Notes under the pieces: model-generated
Told to the model about the DNA's origin: nothing
The model's database searches: none
What the model saw: the letters and a program-made list of their open reading frames with translations, nothing else
Assembly (NCBI GenBank): GCA_002440745.1
Contig: DJVB01000002.1
Coordinates: 1-47,435 of the forward strand
Origin: Bacteroidales bacterium UBA6267
GTDB lineage: Bacteria; Bacteroidota; Bacteroidia; Bacteroidales; UBA1556
Reading direction: 5' to 3'
DNA: 47,435 nucleotides
Shown: positions 17,051 to 25,821 of the stretch, piece after piece
Layout of the letters: each line of letters starts with the position of its first letter
How positions within the stretch are numbered: position 1 is the stretch's first letter
Position numbers and translations under genes: made by a program

Positions 17051-17767
17051 TTACCAGTTGTAATCAGGCATATTCCAATCCTTGATGATTTTCTTTTGAT
17101 TGGCTTTATACTCGTCAAAATTGCGTGCATATTCATTCGCTTTTTCTGCTTTGCCTTCTTTGATAAGCTCTTTAAGTTTCATAAAACCAGCCAATAAAGC
17201 TTCTGGGCGAGGCATACATCCTGCGATATATACATCAACAGGAATATATTTATCTAACCGATTGATTGTGCTATAACTATCGTAATACATACCGCCATTA
17301 ATCGTGCAGCTTCCAAGAGCTAATACATATTTGGGTGAGGGCATCTGTTCGTAGCTTCTGATTACTCTTTTAAGTGTTTTCACCGAAAGGTAACCCGAAA
17401 TAATAAAGGCATTGGATTGACGTGGTGTCGCTCTCATCTGAACGCCAAAGCGATAGGCATCAAAGCGGGGGGTCATAAGAGGTGGAATTTCGATACTTCC
17501 GCAACCTGTTCCAAAACCTAAAACCCAGATACTTTCGGCACGCGCCCAGTTCAGAAATTTTTCAACGACACCATTGAGAGGCTTTTCCTCTTGAGGCTTT
17601 TTCCCGCTGAAATAATCGTAAATGGGATTTATTTTTATGGTAGAGCCGTCAGGTGCAATCACTTCCCTTTCTTCATCTTCAGGCCGGATAAAGCTTTTCT
17701 CGCTTTGATTAGCATTTTGCGCCGACCTTTGCAACATTTCGTTGATTTTATCATTCATCGTTTCCAT
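17051..17767 (-). CDS. NuoB / MbhJ-like subunit with only three cysteines
   Basis: 238 residues. A charged N-terminal extension (1-70) precedes the conserved fold: WVLGFGTGCGSIEIPPL (81-97), RQSNAFIISG, LALGSCTINGG (Cys154) and IAGCMPRPEA (Cys184). This family binds the N2/proximal [4Fe-4S] cluster. Complex I uses tandem Cys-Cys plus two more; here the position after Cys89 is Gly, and no CxxC exists either. Only Cys 89, 154 and 184 are present in the whole protein, so the cluster must have a non-cysteine fourth ligand or be altered. It lies between nuoH (17 bases) and nuoC in the operon. Confidence 0.85.
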   Translation of the reverse strand: METMNDKINEMLQRSAQNANQSEKSFIRPEDEEREVIAPDGSTIKINPIYDYFSGKKPQEEKPLNGVVEKFLNWARAESIWVLGFGTGCGSIEIPPLMTPRFDAYRFGVQMRATPRQSNAFIISGYLSVKTLKRVIRSYEQMPSPKYVLALGSCTINGGMYYDSYSTINRLDKYIPVDVYIAGCMPRPEALLAGFMKLKELIKEGKAEKANEYARNFDEYKANQKKIIKDWNMPDYNW

Positions 17768-17784
17768 TTCAGAAAGTTTTTTCG

Positions 17785-18693
17785 TTAAAAGCTAATTAAT
17801 AATATGGCCAAAATACCGAGAGCCAAAGGGATTTTGAAAAACCAAACTACTGATTGTTCAATTCTAAAACGAGGGAAAACGGCTCCAACGAAAACAGAAT
17901 AGAAATATATCAGGAAAGTTTTTAGAATAAACTCAGGCCATGACGTTGCACCGCCAAAAAGCAGATTCATAAATAGGGCTGCTTCCATAACATGAAGCAC
18001 TGCGCCGCTCGACATAAGTACGCCGAGATAGGTGGAATGGTATTCAGTTGGAGGTCCAATTGGAATTTCGTTTGGGGCTTTCACTAAGTTAAATGGCGAA
18101 TGTCCCATGGCACCAAGTGCTGCCAAAAGTATTGCTGCACCGGCAACAGGATTTGTAAAAATGCTCCAGTTGGCCATGCCGCCTTGTTGTGCTGCAATGA
18201 TTTCGTTAAGGCTAAGTGTTTGATATTGAATTGCTAATGCAATTATTCCCAAAGTCAAAGGTAGCTCAATGGCTGCATGTTGTGCTAAACCACGTGTGAT
18301 ACCAATGGTGCTATGAGGATGACCGCCCTCACCTGCACCCAGCGCCATGCCCAACATTCCGAACAATTGGAAATAGAGAATCAGCACAATATCTCCTTGA
18401 AAAGAGAAGTTTGCCCAAAGGTCTGAGCCAAAAAGTGCCGGCATAAAAAGAAACATTCCTAAAGCTCCGGTGAATCGGAAAATTGGGCCAAGATAAAACA
18501 TGACGCCATGTGTTAGTGTGGTGCGGATTCCAATATTTTTCAATAAATCAATCCAGGGTTGATAGAATGGGATGCCATGGCGACCGGCCAAGCGAGCAAC
18601 AATTTTTCTGAAAATTGCACTCATTAGCATTCCCCAATTCAATACGATTAAGAAGCCGAGCAATGTGGCTCCAAGTTTTAAATAGATACTCAT
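17785..18693 (-). CDS. NuoH / MbhM-like membrane subunit
   Basis: 302 residues, about eight membrane helices. Conserved NuoH features include QPWIDLLKN on the first cytoplasmic loop, GAGEGGHPHSTIGITRGLAQHAAIELPL and KAPNEIPIGPPTEYHS. It forms the link between the peripheral redox arm and the antiporter-like arm. The start codon shares one base with the stop of the preceding MrpD-MrpD gene, so translation is coupled. Confidence 0.9.
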   Translation of the reverse strand: MSIYLKLGATLLGFLIVLNWGMLMSAIFRKIVARLAGRHGIPFYQPWIDLLKNIGIRTTLTHGVMFYLGPIFRFTGALGMFLFMPALFGSDLWANFSFQGDIVLILYFQLFGMLGMALGAGEGGHPHSTIGITRGLAQHAAIELPLTLGIIALAIQYQTLSLNEIIAAQQGGMANWSIFTNPVAGAAILLAALGAMGHSPFNLVKAPNEIPIGPPTEYHSTYLGVLMSSGAVLHVMEAALFMNLLFGGATSWPEFILKTFLIYFYSVFVGAVFPRFRIEQSVVWFFKIPLALGILAILLISF

Positions 18694-21600
18694 TAAATAG
18701 TTCCTCCAATAGTTATAAAAAACATGATAATGATGAACAAAACAATGTGAAGCATATACGCCTGTCCGTTTCCACTATAGATTCGGCGAACAAATCCGGC
18801 AGTTTCGTGAATGAAATCCGAAATCCAATTCCAGAATGTTTCAACAGCGGGTAATGTAAATGGCCATACAGCTTTGTAAAAACCAGCATACATATTGTGA
18901 GCTACGTGAGTAGTTTCGGGTCGGTGTGGACGCTCACCCGAGAATACAATGTCGAATTGCTTGAGCTTATGTGCTTTACGAGTTGATAGTTTCACTAAGA
19001 GTAAAGTTCCTAAAAACATTACCATTATCGAAATCATTACTCCTGTTCCTGTCCAGTGACCTATTGCGGTATATGCGTAACTACCTTCCCAAACCAATTG
19101 ATTATTAGGGAAATAGTTCGCAATTAGAGTTCCAAGCGGTTGAAGTACCAATTGAGGCATTGCCGCAAAAACCATCAATCCGATGATTAATACATAGATT
19201 GGGATTAGGAACCAAAAAGAAATTTCTTTTACATTTCTAAGATTATCTTTCAACTGACCAAGGAAAACGGTCTGGATGAGGCGATAAAGGTAAAGGAAGG
19301 CCAAGCCTCCTGAAAAGAAGACAAGAACCCCTTGGAAATACCATCCCTTTTCAATTACTGCGTTGTAGAACAACCATTTACCGGTGAATCCTGATAATGG
19401 TGGCACTCCTGAAAGGGCAATGATGCCAATCAGAACGGCAATAAAAGCCAACGGCATGCGCTTGATAAGTCCTCCCATTTCGTACATATTATGCGTGCCA
19501 ACACGAAGCACCACAGCACCAATCGTTAAGAAGAGTACGGCTTTATACATAAAGTGATTGATGGTATAGGTAAATCCGGTGAGCCAGCCCAAATGCGTCA
19601 TTATTGCAAAGGCAAAGACGATATATCCTAACTGTCCGATGGAAGAATAAGCGAGCAAACGTTTTGCATCTTCCTGAAAAACAGCGCCTAAATTTCCAAC
19701 AAATACCGTTATCGCACCAACCCAACCGAGAATATAAGCTAATGTTCCTAAGTCGTAAGTTGATTGTCCCATGCCGATGAGAGTGAGCAATACGCCAAAT
19801 ACACCTGCTTTGAGGAGAATTGCCGAAACCATGGGCGAAACATCGCTTTCCGCTTCTCCGTGAGCCCCAGGCAACCATATATGCAAACCAACTGATGCTG
19901 TTTTGGTGAGAAATCCGGCCAAGAGTAAACCGTAGGCCCATACAGGATAATTAGCGATATTATTCAGAATGTCAAGTGATGGGAAAACTACTCCGATATT
20001 GGCAATGCTGAAAGCCATCAATAAAGCATACGCTCCGCCAAGACTGAAGAGCATATAACTTAAAGCGTGTGGCATTGATTTTTTACCTCTGATAATCAAG
20101 AAATACGAGCCGGCAGTCATTAATTCCCAGCCGTAGAAAAACTCAAGAGTTGTCTGTGCCTCGATGATGGCAGCTAATCCTGCAAACATGAGTAGAGCAA
20201 CAGGATAAAAGCCCTGACGCTTGCCTTTGTAGTTATAGCCAGCAATCAAGGTGAGAATTCCACCGATAATGAAGATTACTTCAAATATGAGCCTTAGATT
20301 ATCTAATTGAGGATAGGTGAAATAGAAGTAAATTCCCATGCCAAGAATCGCTATAGTGTTTTTCACCCAAATCGGTAACGCATCAGCAAAATATAAAACT
20401 GCCACAAAAAGCAATGGAATGAAGTTAATCATTGCGCCGGTTTCAGTAAACTGCGCGGTGAAATAACCAATTACGAAAAGAAGCGCAGTGAGAATGATGA
20501 TTGGGGTGATTTTATGAATTTGAATTTTAAAGTCGAATTTATAATCATCTTCCGATTTTACAGCGTAGCCAAACCAACGCATCAAATAAACCGCTTCGAG
20601 GAAAGACCCGATGATAATAACTGAAATCCAGCCGAATAATCCATGATTTGCTAAATCCATGACGAAAGTCCATTTCGAGAAAAAGGATGGAAACGGTGGA
20701 AAACCAACTAAAGCAAAGATGAAAACTCCCATTAAAAAGAGCAGAAAAGGTTTTCGGCGAATGATGGCCCATTCTTTAATTTCGTTGGCTTTTACGATGC
20801 CAACCAACCAGAAGAATCCTGTTTTTGCTAGAATATTTGTGATTAAAATTCCGAAGAAAACATAGTTTACATTTGGGCCTAAAAATCCTCTAAGGCCAAG
20901 AATCAGCATGAGTAAACCCAATTGCCCGACTGAGGAATAGGCCAAAACACGTCTTGCAAACCGTTGTTTTACGCCCAACAGATTGGCGCCGATGAAGGTG
21001 ACCGCACCTAAGAGAGCAATATAATAACTCCATTCCGGTGAGGCAATTGGTAACAATTTATAGAGCATATAAAGGGAAGCGGTGGCCGTGCCGGCAGAAA
21101 CAATTGCCGAAAATCCCTGATGTGCTCCTTCATAAACGTCTAATCCCCAGCCATTAGCAGGAAAAGGTTTTAGTTCAAGAATGGCTGAAATGAGAATAAG
21201 AAATATAATTATCGGACCACCAACCATATAGCGGAGGTTCGATTCAATAATCATATCAATATTGAGTGTGCCGGTGTAGAAATAGGCGAAGATGATACCG
21301 ATGAGCAACATGCTGGAAATAATGCTGGTGGCTAAAAGGTATTTGAATCCTGCACCTACTGCGCGATTTCCTTTTTCGATAAGAATCAAACCTGCTGTTG
21401 CTATGGAAGTAATTTCTAAAAAGACGAAAAGGTTGAAAATGTCACGAGTCATAATCACCACATTGAACCCCATTAAAAGGACAAGATAGATTACGAAGGC
21501 ATTTCGTCCTTTTCGTTTGAAGTTGACAAACAGATAGATACCGCCTAATAGCCCCAAAAGATTAACTATAAAAGTTAAGAAAGCTTCCTCAGCACCCATT

Positions 21601-21824
21601 AGCAGGTTGATGGATAATGGTGGTTGAAAACCGGCAGTGAATATATAAGAGGAGGAGACATTGCCAAAATAGAACCCTGCAAACCATTGAGCCGAAACAA
21701 ACGACATAAAAGCAATGGTGGCTAATGTTAGTCCTCCGGCAAAATTTCTTCCGATATTGCCTAAAATTCCGATAGCGAAACCCACTCCGAGGGCAGCCGC
21801 AATAATGTAAATAGGATCTACCAT
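18693..21824 (-). CDS. Fused pair of MrpD/NuoL-like antiporter subunits
   Basis: 1043 residues, about 28 or more membrane helices. Residues 1 to about 490 form one MrpD-like unit (Glu in FVFLEITSIATAG; Lys in ILELKPFPANGWGLDVYEGAHQGFSA), and about 500-970 a second (Glu in YGWELMTAGSYF; Lys and His in TKTASVGLHIWLPGAHGEAE; Lys in LLKAGVFG). A 70-residue tail ends with another helix. Each half keeps the Glu and Lys residues used for cation or proton transfer. Mbh has one such subunit; the Pyrococcus Mbs has two separate ones (MbsH, MbsH'). Here they are one polypeptide. It overlaps mrpC by 7 bases. Confidence 0.9.
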   Translation of the reverse strand: MVDPIYIIAAALGVGFAIGILGNIGRNFAGGLTLATIAFMSFVSAQWFAGFYFGNVSSSYIFTAGFQPPLSINLLMGAEEAFLTFIVNLLGLLGGIYLFVNFKRKGRNAFVIYLVLLMGFNVVIMTRDIFNLFVFLEITSIATAGLILIEKGNRAVGAGFKYLLATSIISSMLLIGIIFAYFYTGTLNIDMIIESNLRYMVGGPIIIFLILISAILELKPFPANGWGLDVYEGAHQGFSAIVSAGTATASLYMLYKLLPIASPEWSYYIALLGAVTFIGANLLGVKQRFARRVLAYSSVGQLGLLMLILGLRGFLGPNVNYVFFGILITNILAKTGFFWLVGIVKANEIKEWAIIRRKPFLLFLMGVFIFALVGFPPFPSFFSKWTFVMDLANHGLFGWISVIIIGSFLEAVYLMRWFGYAVKSEDDYKFDFKIQIHKITPIIILTALLFVIGYFTAQFTETGAMINFIPLLFVAVLYFADALPIWVKNTIAILGMGIYFYFTYPQLDNLRLIFEVIFIIGGILTLIAGYNYKGKRQGFYPVALLMFAGLAAIIEAQTTLEFFYGWELMTAGSYFLIIRGKKSMPHALSYMLFSLGGAYALLMAFSIANIGVVFPSLDILNNIANYPVWAYGLLLAGFLTKTASVGLHIWLPGAHGEAESDVSPMVSAILLKAGVFGVLLTLIGMGQSTYDLGTLAYILGWVGAITVFVGNLGAVFQEDAKRLLAYSSIGQLGYIVFAFAIMTHLGWLTGFTYTINHFMYKAVLFLTIGAVVLRVGTHNMYEMGGLIKRMPLAFIAVLIGIIALSGVPPLSGFTGKWLFYNAVIEKGWYFQGVLVFFSGGLAFLYLYRLIQTVFLGQLKDNLRNVKEISFWFLIPIYVLIIGLMVFAAMPQLVLQPLGTLIANYFPNNQLVWEGSYAYTAIGHWTGTGVMISIMVMFLGTLLLVKLSTRKAHKLKQFDIVFSGERPHRPETTHVAHNMYAGFYKAVWPFTLPAVETFWNWISDFIHETAGFVRRIYSGNGQAYMLHIVLFIIIMFFITIGGTI

Positions 21825-22198
21825 TTCAAATCGTTAAAATTGTTTATTTGTAAAGTCCGTTTTGCTTTGAAAAGCTTCATAGCATAAGCAAGTAAAAGAG
21901 CAGTTGTACCAAAACCAATAACAATGGCCGTCAGTACAAGTGCTTGTGGTACAGGATCCACCACTTGCCCAAGTACACTATGGTTAGCCCCTTGCTCTAC
22001 TGCCGAGTCGATGATTGGTGCAGTCTTGCCTTTTACATATCCAAGACTGACAATCAAGATGTTAACTCCGGTTTCCATAATAGTGAAACTTAGAATTATC
22101 TTGATGATATTTTTTTGAGAGAGAATGCCCCAGAATCCCAGAACAATCAATCCAAAGCCGATGAGAAGGCTTATTTTTCCTAATTCAAAAAATTCCAT
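21818..22198 (-). CDS. mrpC: MrpC / NuoK-like cation antiporter subunit
   Basis: 126 residues, three membrane helices, with IMETGVNILIVSLGY and the loop DPVPQALVLTAIVIGFGTTALLLA typical of MrpC (MnhC), the NuoK homologue of Na+/H+ antiporters and Mbh complexes. It starts 2 bases after the upstream gene's stop and overlaps the fused MrpD gene by 7 bases. Confidence 0.9.
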   Translation of the reverse strand: MEFFELGKISLLIGFGLIVLGFWGILSQKNIIKIILSFTIMETGVNILIVSLGYVKGKTAPIIDSAVEQGANHSVLGQVVDPVPQALVLTAIVIGFGTTALLLAYAMKLFKAKRTLQINNFNDLKW

Positions 22199-22200
22199 GG

Positions 22201-22902
22201 CTAAGATTCTTTTTGAGATTTTTGATATTTTTCGAGAATATTTGATATTTCGGCTCCAACTTTTAAACCTATGAAGCTGTAAATAATTGGAATAGCACCT
22301 GCGCTTAAGAGTGTTCCAAATTGACCTTGCGGCAAAACACGGTTATCGAGAAAACCACCGGCTAACAAAATTCCAAGAACACCAATTAATACGAACACAA
22401 CACCTGAGATGCTTTCAACCCAAAGAATTATTTGATGGTTGATATGCATATTTGGGTTGGCTAAAATAGCTAATGCAACTGCCGAAGCGATAATGGCTCC
22501 CCCTTGAAATCCTCCCCCGGGAGTAAGATGCCCGTTCATAAAAACGTAAATCCCGAAGAGAATGATGATTGGAACTAATAAGTTGCTTGAGGTAACAAGC
22601 AATTCGGATGTGCCACGGTGGATAATCACTTTGTTTTCATCTGCTTCGGTGAGTTTTAGAAAGAAACCAATAATGGAGGCGGTTAGAAACAAAATGGTGA
22701 CTTCGCCCAATGTGTCGAAACCACGATAAGTTACTACGACAGCAGTGACCAAATTAGCTGCTCCAATTTCGGCAGCGCCTTTGTCGGCATAATGAGCTGC
22801 AATTCCGTCAAGTTCTGTTTTGGGTGTAAATCCTACATATAGATTGTAGAAAATATACACAAAACTTAACAGCAATAGACTGATTAACAAATTTCTAAGC
22901 AT
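22201..22902 (-). CDS. mrpB: MbhE-MrpB fusion (Mrp antiporter subunit B)
   Basis: 233 residues. Residues about 40-85 (NLVTAVVVTYRGFDTLGEV) correspond to the MbhE / C-terminal MrpA segment, residues 95-233 to MrpB, with NLLVPIIILFGIYVFMNGHLTPGGGFQGG as its signature. About six helices. In Pyrococcus Mbh these are separate genes (E and F); a joined form is common in bacteria. Overlaps the DUF4040 gene by 8 bases. Confidence 0.88.
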   Translation of the reverse strand: MLRNLLISLLLLSFVYIFYNLYVGFTPKTELDGIAAHYADKGAAEIGAANLVTAVVVTYRGFDTLGEVTILFLTASIIGFFLKLTEADENKVIIHRGTSELLVTSSNLLVPIIILFGIYVFMNGHLTPGGGFQGGAIIASAVALAILANPNMHINHQIILWVESISGVVFVLIGVLGILLAGGFLDNRVLPQGQFGTLLSAGAIPIIYSFIGLKVGAEISNILEKYQKSQKES

Positions 22903-23152
22903 GGTATTTTTTAATTTTGTTCAACACATAAAAATAAATTAAGGTGGTCAGGCCACTTCCTATGGATGCTTCAGTCATTGCCACATCTGGTGCAGCCATC
23001 AGCAAAAACAATATTGAGCTGAAAAGACTTACCACTCCGGTTGCAATTACGGCCACTGAAAGTTTTTTCGACTGAATTGCCAAAGCCGCAAGAACAAAGG
23101 AAAGTAAGCCTATAAAGCTGGCAATCAGTATATAAATTATTTCGTTATTCAT
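22895..23152 (-). CDS. DUF4040 / MbhD-like subunit (MrpA C-terminal segment)
   Basis: 85 residues, three helices, with MAAPDVAMTEASIGSGLTTLIYFYVL, the signature of the MrpA C-terminal segment that stands alone as MbhD. Overlaps its neighbours by 8 bases on each side. Confidence 0.85.
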   Translation of the reverse strand: MNNEIIYILIASFIGLLSFVLAALAIQSKKLSVAVIATGVVSLFSSILFLLMAAPDVAMTEASIGSGLTTLIYFYVLNKIKKYHA

Positions 23153-23519
23153 CTTTAGGTTCCTCCAATACTTTATTTTCTATATCTTCTTTCAACTTAT
23201 CAACCTTAGTGTCTATGGTGAAAGGTATTTTCATCACATAAGCTGCACGCATTAGAATATGTGAGGAAACCGGATTGGTGATGATGATAAAAATAATCAA
23301 GATGATTACTCTTCCAATCCAATTAGTTTCCGACCAATTTTCTATTGAAAGCAAACCAACTCCGAGAAAGGATAAAATGGCCCCGAGTGTTGAGGCTTTC
23401 GTGCCGGTTTGCACGCGGTTATACACATCGGGCATACGAATCAAACCAATTGAGGCTATCAAAAGACTTAATGAACCCATTATCAGCAGAGCTCCGCCTA
23501 AATATTGAATTATTTCCAT
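23145..23519 (-). CDS. mrpG: MrpG cation antiporter subunit
   Basis: The ATG at 23519 (124 residues) is preferred to 23552, since the earlier one would add a charged stretch inside mrpF and precede the first helix. Typical MrpG features: IGLIRMPDVYNRVQTGTKAS and NPVSSHILMRAAY. Three helices, small membrane subunit of Mrp antiporters and Mbh (MbhC). Confidence 0.88.
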   Translation of the reverse strand: MEIIQYLGGALLIMGSLSLLIASIGLIRMPDVYNRVQTGTKASTLGAILSFLGVGLLSIENWSETNWIGRVIILIIFIIITNPVSSHILMRAAYVMKIPFTIDTKVDKLKEDIENKVLEEPKDE

Positions 23520-23520
23520 T

Positions 23521-23781
23521 TTATAATCCTCCCTGAATATATCTGGCGACAACGATAACCCCCAGAAAACTTAACAATCCGTAAACTATCGGCACATCGA
23601 AATATATGGCTCGGCCTGTGAGCAAAGCCATAACCCCTATCAATACTAAGGAATTGACGGTGATACTATCAAATGCGACAACTTTATCAACCAAGGATGG
23701 ACCTTTGAAAAAGCGGTAAAGGCCGCCTAACAGCGACATCAATATAATGGCTACCGCTATAAGAATCAAATACTTAATCAT
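23521..23781 (-). CDS. mrpF: MrpF cation antiporter subunit
   Basis: 86 residues, three helices, with FFKGPSLVDKVVAFDSITVNS as in MrpF/MbhB. Overlaps mrpE by 8 bases and ends one base before the mrpG start. Part of the ion-translocating module. Confidence 0.88.
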   Translation of the reverse strand: MIKYLILIAVAIILMSLLGGLYRFFKGPSLVDKVVAFDSITVNSLVLIGVMALLTGRAIYFDVPIVYGLLSFLGVIVVARYIQGGL

Positions 23782-24268
23782 ATATCTCTTTTAAATATGT
23801 TTCAAACTTACGCGCCAAAATTTCGGTTGCCTCGGTAACATCGCTATTCTTTACATCAATCCAATGAATATAAAGGGCGTTGTCGTGAATCTCTATGGTA
23901 AAGGTTCCCGGAGTTAGGGTGATGCTATTTGCTAAAATAAGCCGCGCCATCTTGGAATTTAGGGTGGTTTCAACTTTTACCACTCCCGGATTGATGGGAA
24001 GATTCGGTGAAAGAATTCGCTTAGTAACATCAATATTTGCTTTAACTAACTCAATTAGAAATACAAAAATGTAAATCAATGTGTAGGCAAATGCCTTTGG
24101 AGTGAGTTTTAATTCGCTGAATAATTGACATTTAGAGCAAAAAAGCAACGACAAAAGGAGGGATAAAATCAAGCCAATCAATACAATCTCGACCTGAAAT
24201 GACCAATTCAGTAATAACCATGCAGCCATGATTATTATGAATGAAACAGAAAGATTCTTAATTTTCAT
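23774..24268 (-). CDS. mrpE: MrpE cation antiporter subunit, first gene of the operon
   Basis: 164 residues from ATG 24268; the longer frame from 24307 would start upstream of the predicted transcription start. N-terminal helices, then the soluble part with NPGVVKVETTL, ANSITLTPGTFTIEI and LYIHWIDV, typical of MrpE / MbhA. Leads a 13-gene operon whose genes are mostly overlapping or less than 40 bases apart. Confidence 0.88.
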   Translation of the reverse strand: MKIKNLSVSFIIIMAAWLLLNWSFQVEIVLIGLILSLLLSLLFCSKCQLFSELKLTPKAFAYTLIYIFVFLIELVKANIDVTKRILSPNLPINPGVVKVETTLNSKMARLILANSITLTPGTFTIEIHDNALYIHWIDVKNSDVTEATEILARKFETYLKEIYD

Positions 24269-24304
24269 CAGAATTATAATTTTAGTTCCCGTTATTAAAC
24301 CTGC

Positions 24305-24384
24305 CAAATGTATCTTTTAAAGGTTTTACAAATTGAGCCCTGAAAATGAGATTTTTTATAATTGTAATGATGAAACAATCATTA
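24305..24384 (-). promoter_or_regulatory. Promoter and palindrome upstream of the Mrp/Nuo-like operon
   Basis: On the minus strand TTTG (24329-24332) is followed after 16 bases by a perfect TAnnTTTG (TACATTTG, 24305-24312), 37 bases before the mrpE ATG. The spacing is shorter than usual. A perfect 20-bp palindrome, TAATGAT-N6-ATCATTA (24365-24384), lies just upstream of the -33 element and could bind a dimeric activator. Confidence 0.45.
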
Positions 24385-25011
24385 ATAAATAGATATATAT
24401 CAATATTTAAGTATATATAGATTTGTTTATGTTTTCACAATTGGATATTCTATATGTAAGTAATATAAACTATATCAATTGAATATAAGTTTAAAAGATA
24501 AAAAAATGTTAATCGAATTTAATTATCAACTTGCATAAATAAGCCTTTCAGATTGTCAGATTTAGTCCTGAAACAAAGTCAGATGTTTTGAAAAAATTTG
24601 TGTCAATCGAATTATGTTGATGTACAATTTAGAATGCTATTAATGTGCTTATTTTGTATTAATCTAAATTATAAATAACCTTATGTTTTTTTCATCACGA
24701 CCATAATGTCAATAAAATATGTGATAGTATAGAGCTTTTGTAAAATGATGAAACATTGTTATTTATTTATTTAAAATTAAAAATATAAAAATAATCTATT
24801 TAATTCTAAATAAAGTTTTAAATAATTAGTAAAAAATGGAGCTGAATAGTTTCTCTAAGTTGTTTTTCTCGGGTCTATATTATTGTACAAAAGTGTTTTA
24901 TGAAAAGTTGGCTTTTTATTTGTGTTTCTTAATAAGTATAGTTTCGTTTCTAAATTATAATGGAAATACCTGATTCTAAATTATTTATATAAAATCACAT
25001 TAAAACATAGA
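24385..25011. other. AT-rich intergenic region without visible gene
   Basis: Very AT-rich stretch between two divergent units. I see no credible coding frame or strong terminator hairpin in it. Its length, about 0.6 kb, leaves room for an sRNA or long leader, but nothing specific supports one. Confidence 0.5.
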
Positions 25012-25019
25012 TATATTTG
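25012..25019 (+). promoter_or_regulatory. -7 promoter element for the 25044 gene
   Basis: TATATTTG is a perfect TAnnTTTG match, 24 bases before ATG 25044. It contains the TTG at 25017, which therefore cannot be the start codon. The -33 region is poor. Confidence 0.4.
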
Positions 25020-25043
25020 CATATTAACATTAAACGCCCAAAC

Positions 25044-25760
25044 ATGAAATCAGTAACTTCAGGAATGCTCTGTATCGCAGAGGAAATACAGCTTAGTAAA
25101 TCTAACTTAACCCACGACTATTTGGTGCTTGAATCGAACTATCACGAAGGGTATTATATCAATCTTCCCTTAGAAAAAAACACTCCGGAGGAGCATCACT
25201 TATTTCTTATTTCACAATCAAATGCCTTTTGTTTTCAGGATAAGGTGATTCGTACAATCTCAACTTATGAGCGGGAGCGTTCAAAGCGCGTGCACGTCTA
25301 TCCGGGGACGGTTTCAACGCAGGGTGGTAGCTATAATCTTATTCGGTTTCGGCCTGATGAACTTGATGAGGTTATGAATTTGCTTCCACATTTTAAGGCA
25401 AGGGGAATCGAATTTGTCAAAGCCAAGCGATTTGCAAAACAATCGGTTGTTGTTCAGTATAAGCGAATGGTGAATTTGGAAGAATTAAAGGAAGGAATTT
25501 TTATTGAGAAAGGTTCAAAACATATTTATTATTTGCCAATGGTTATGGATATGGATTTTGCCACATTTAAGAAATTAGTGATACATGTTCGGAATAATTG
25601 CGATTTCAAACATTTTGAATGCTCATTAGCATATTCTATTGACTCTGAGTATAATATTCGAGATTATGCGAAGATTTATTCTCCGAATTGCGAAACGGAT
25701 AGGTTAAAGGAGTTCAATGATCATTTTGAAAAGGCTGCCAAGCATTTTCATCTTATTTAG
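25044..25760 (+). CDS. Conserved-looking hypothetical protein
   Basis: 238 residues from ATG 25044. No signal peptide, membrane segment or motif that I recognise; the protein is rich in basic residues, with stretches such as YHEGYYINLPLEK, KRVHVYPGTVSTQGG and FEKAAKHFHLI. Codon use and the clean promoter-terminator frame suggest a real monocistronic gene. It is convergent with the cytochrome b gene and shares a bidirectional terminator with it. I propose no function. Confidence 0.7.
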   Translation: MKSVTSGMLCIAEEIQLSKSNLTHDYLVLESNYHEGYYINLPLEKNTPEEHHLFLISQSNAFCFQDKVIRTISTYERERSKRVHVYPGTVSTQGGSYNLIRFRPDELDEVMNLLPHFKARGIEFVKAKRFAKQSVVVQYKRMVNLEELKEGIFIEKGSKHIYYLPMVMDMDFATFKKLVIHVRNNCDFKHFECSLAYSIDSEYNIRDYAKIYSPNCETDRLKEFNDHFEKAAKHFHLI

Positions 25761-25772
25761 GTTTTAGCTAAA

Positions 25773-25802
25773 AAAAATGCCGGCTATGTGGCCGGCATTT
25801 TT
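25773..25802. terminator. Bidirectional terminator
   Basis: AAAAATGCCGGC (25773-25784) pairs perfectly with GCCGGCATTTTT (25791-25802), six-base loop. A/T tracts on both sides serve the convergent genes ending at 25760 and 25822. Confidence 0.9.
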
Positions 25803-25821
25803 ATTTTATGTATGAACAAAA

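Noticed and set aside
13449..24307. A respiratory complex I (Nuo) operon
   Set aside because: No NuoA, NuoE, NuoF or NuoG, and MrpE, F, G, B and C are present. The Mbh/Mbs plan fits better.
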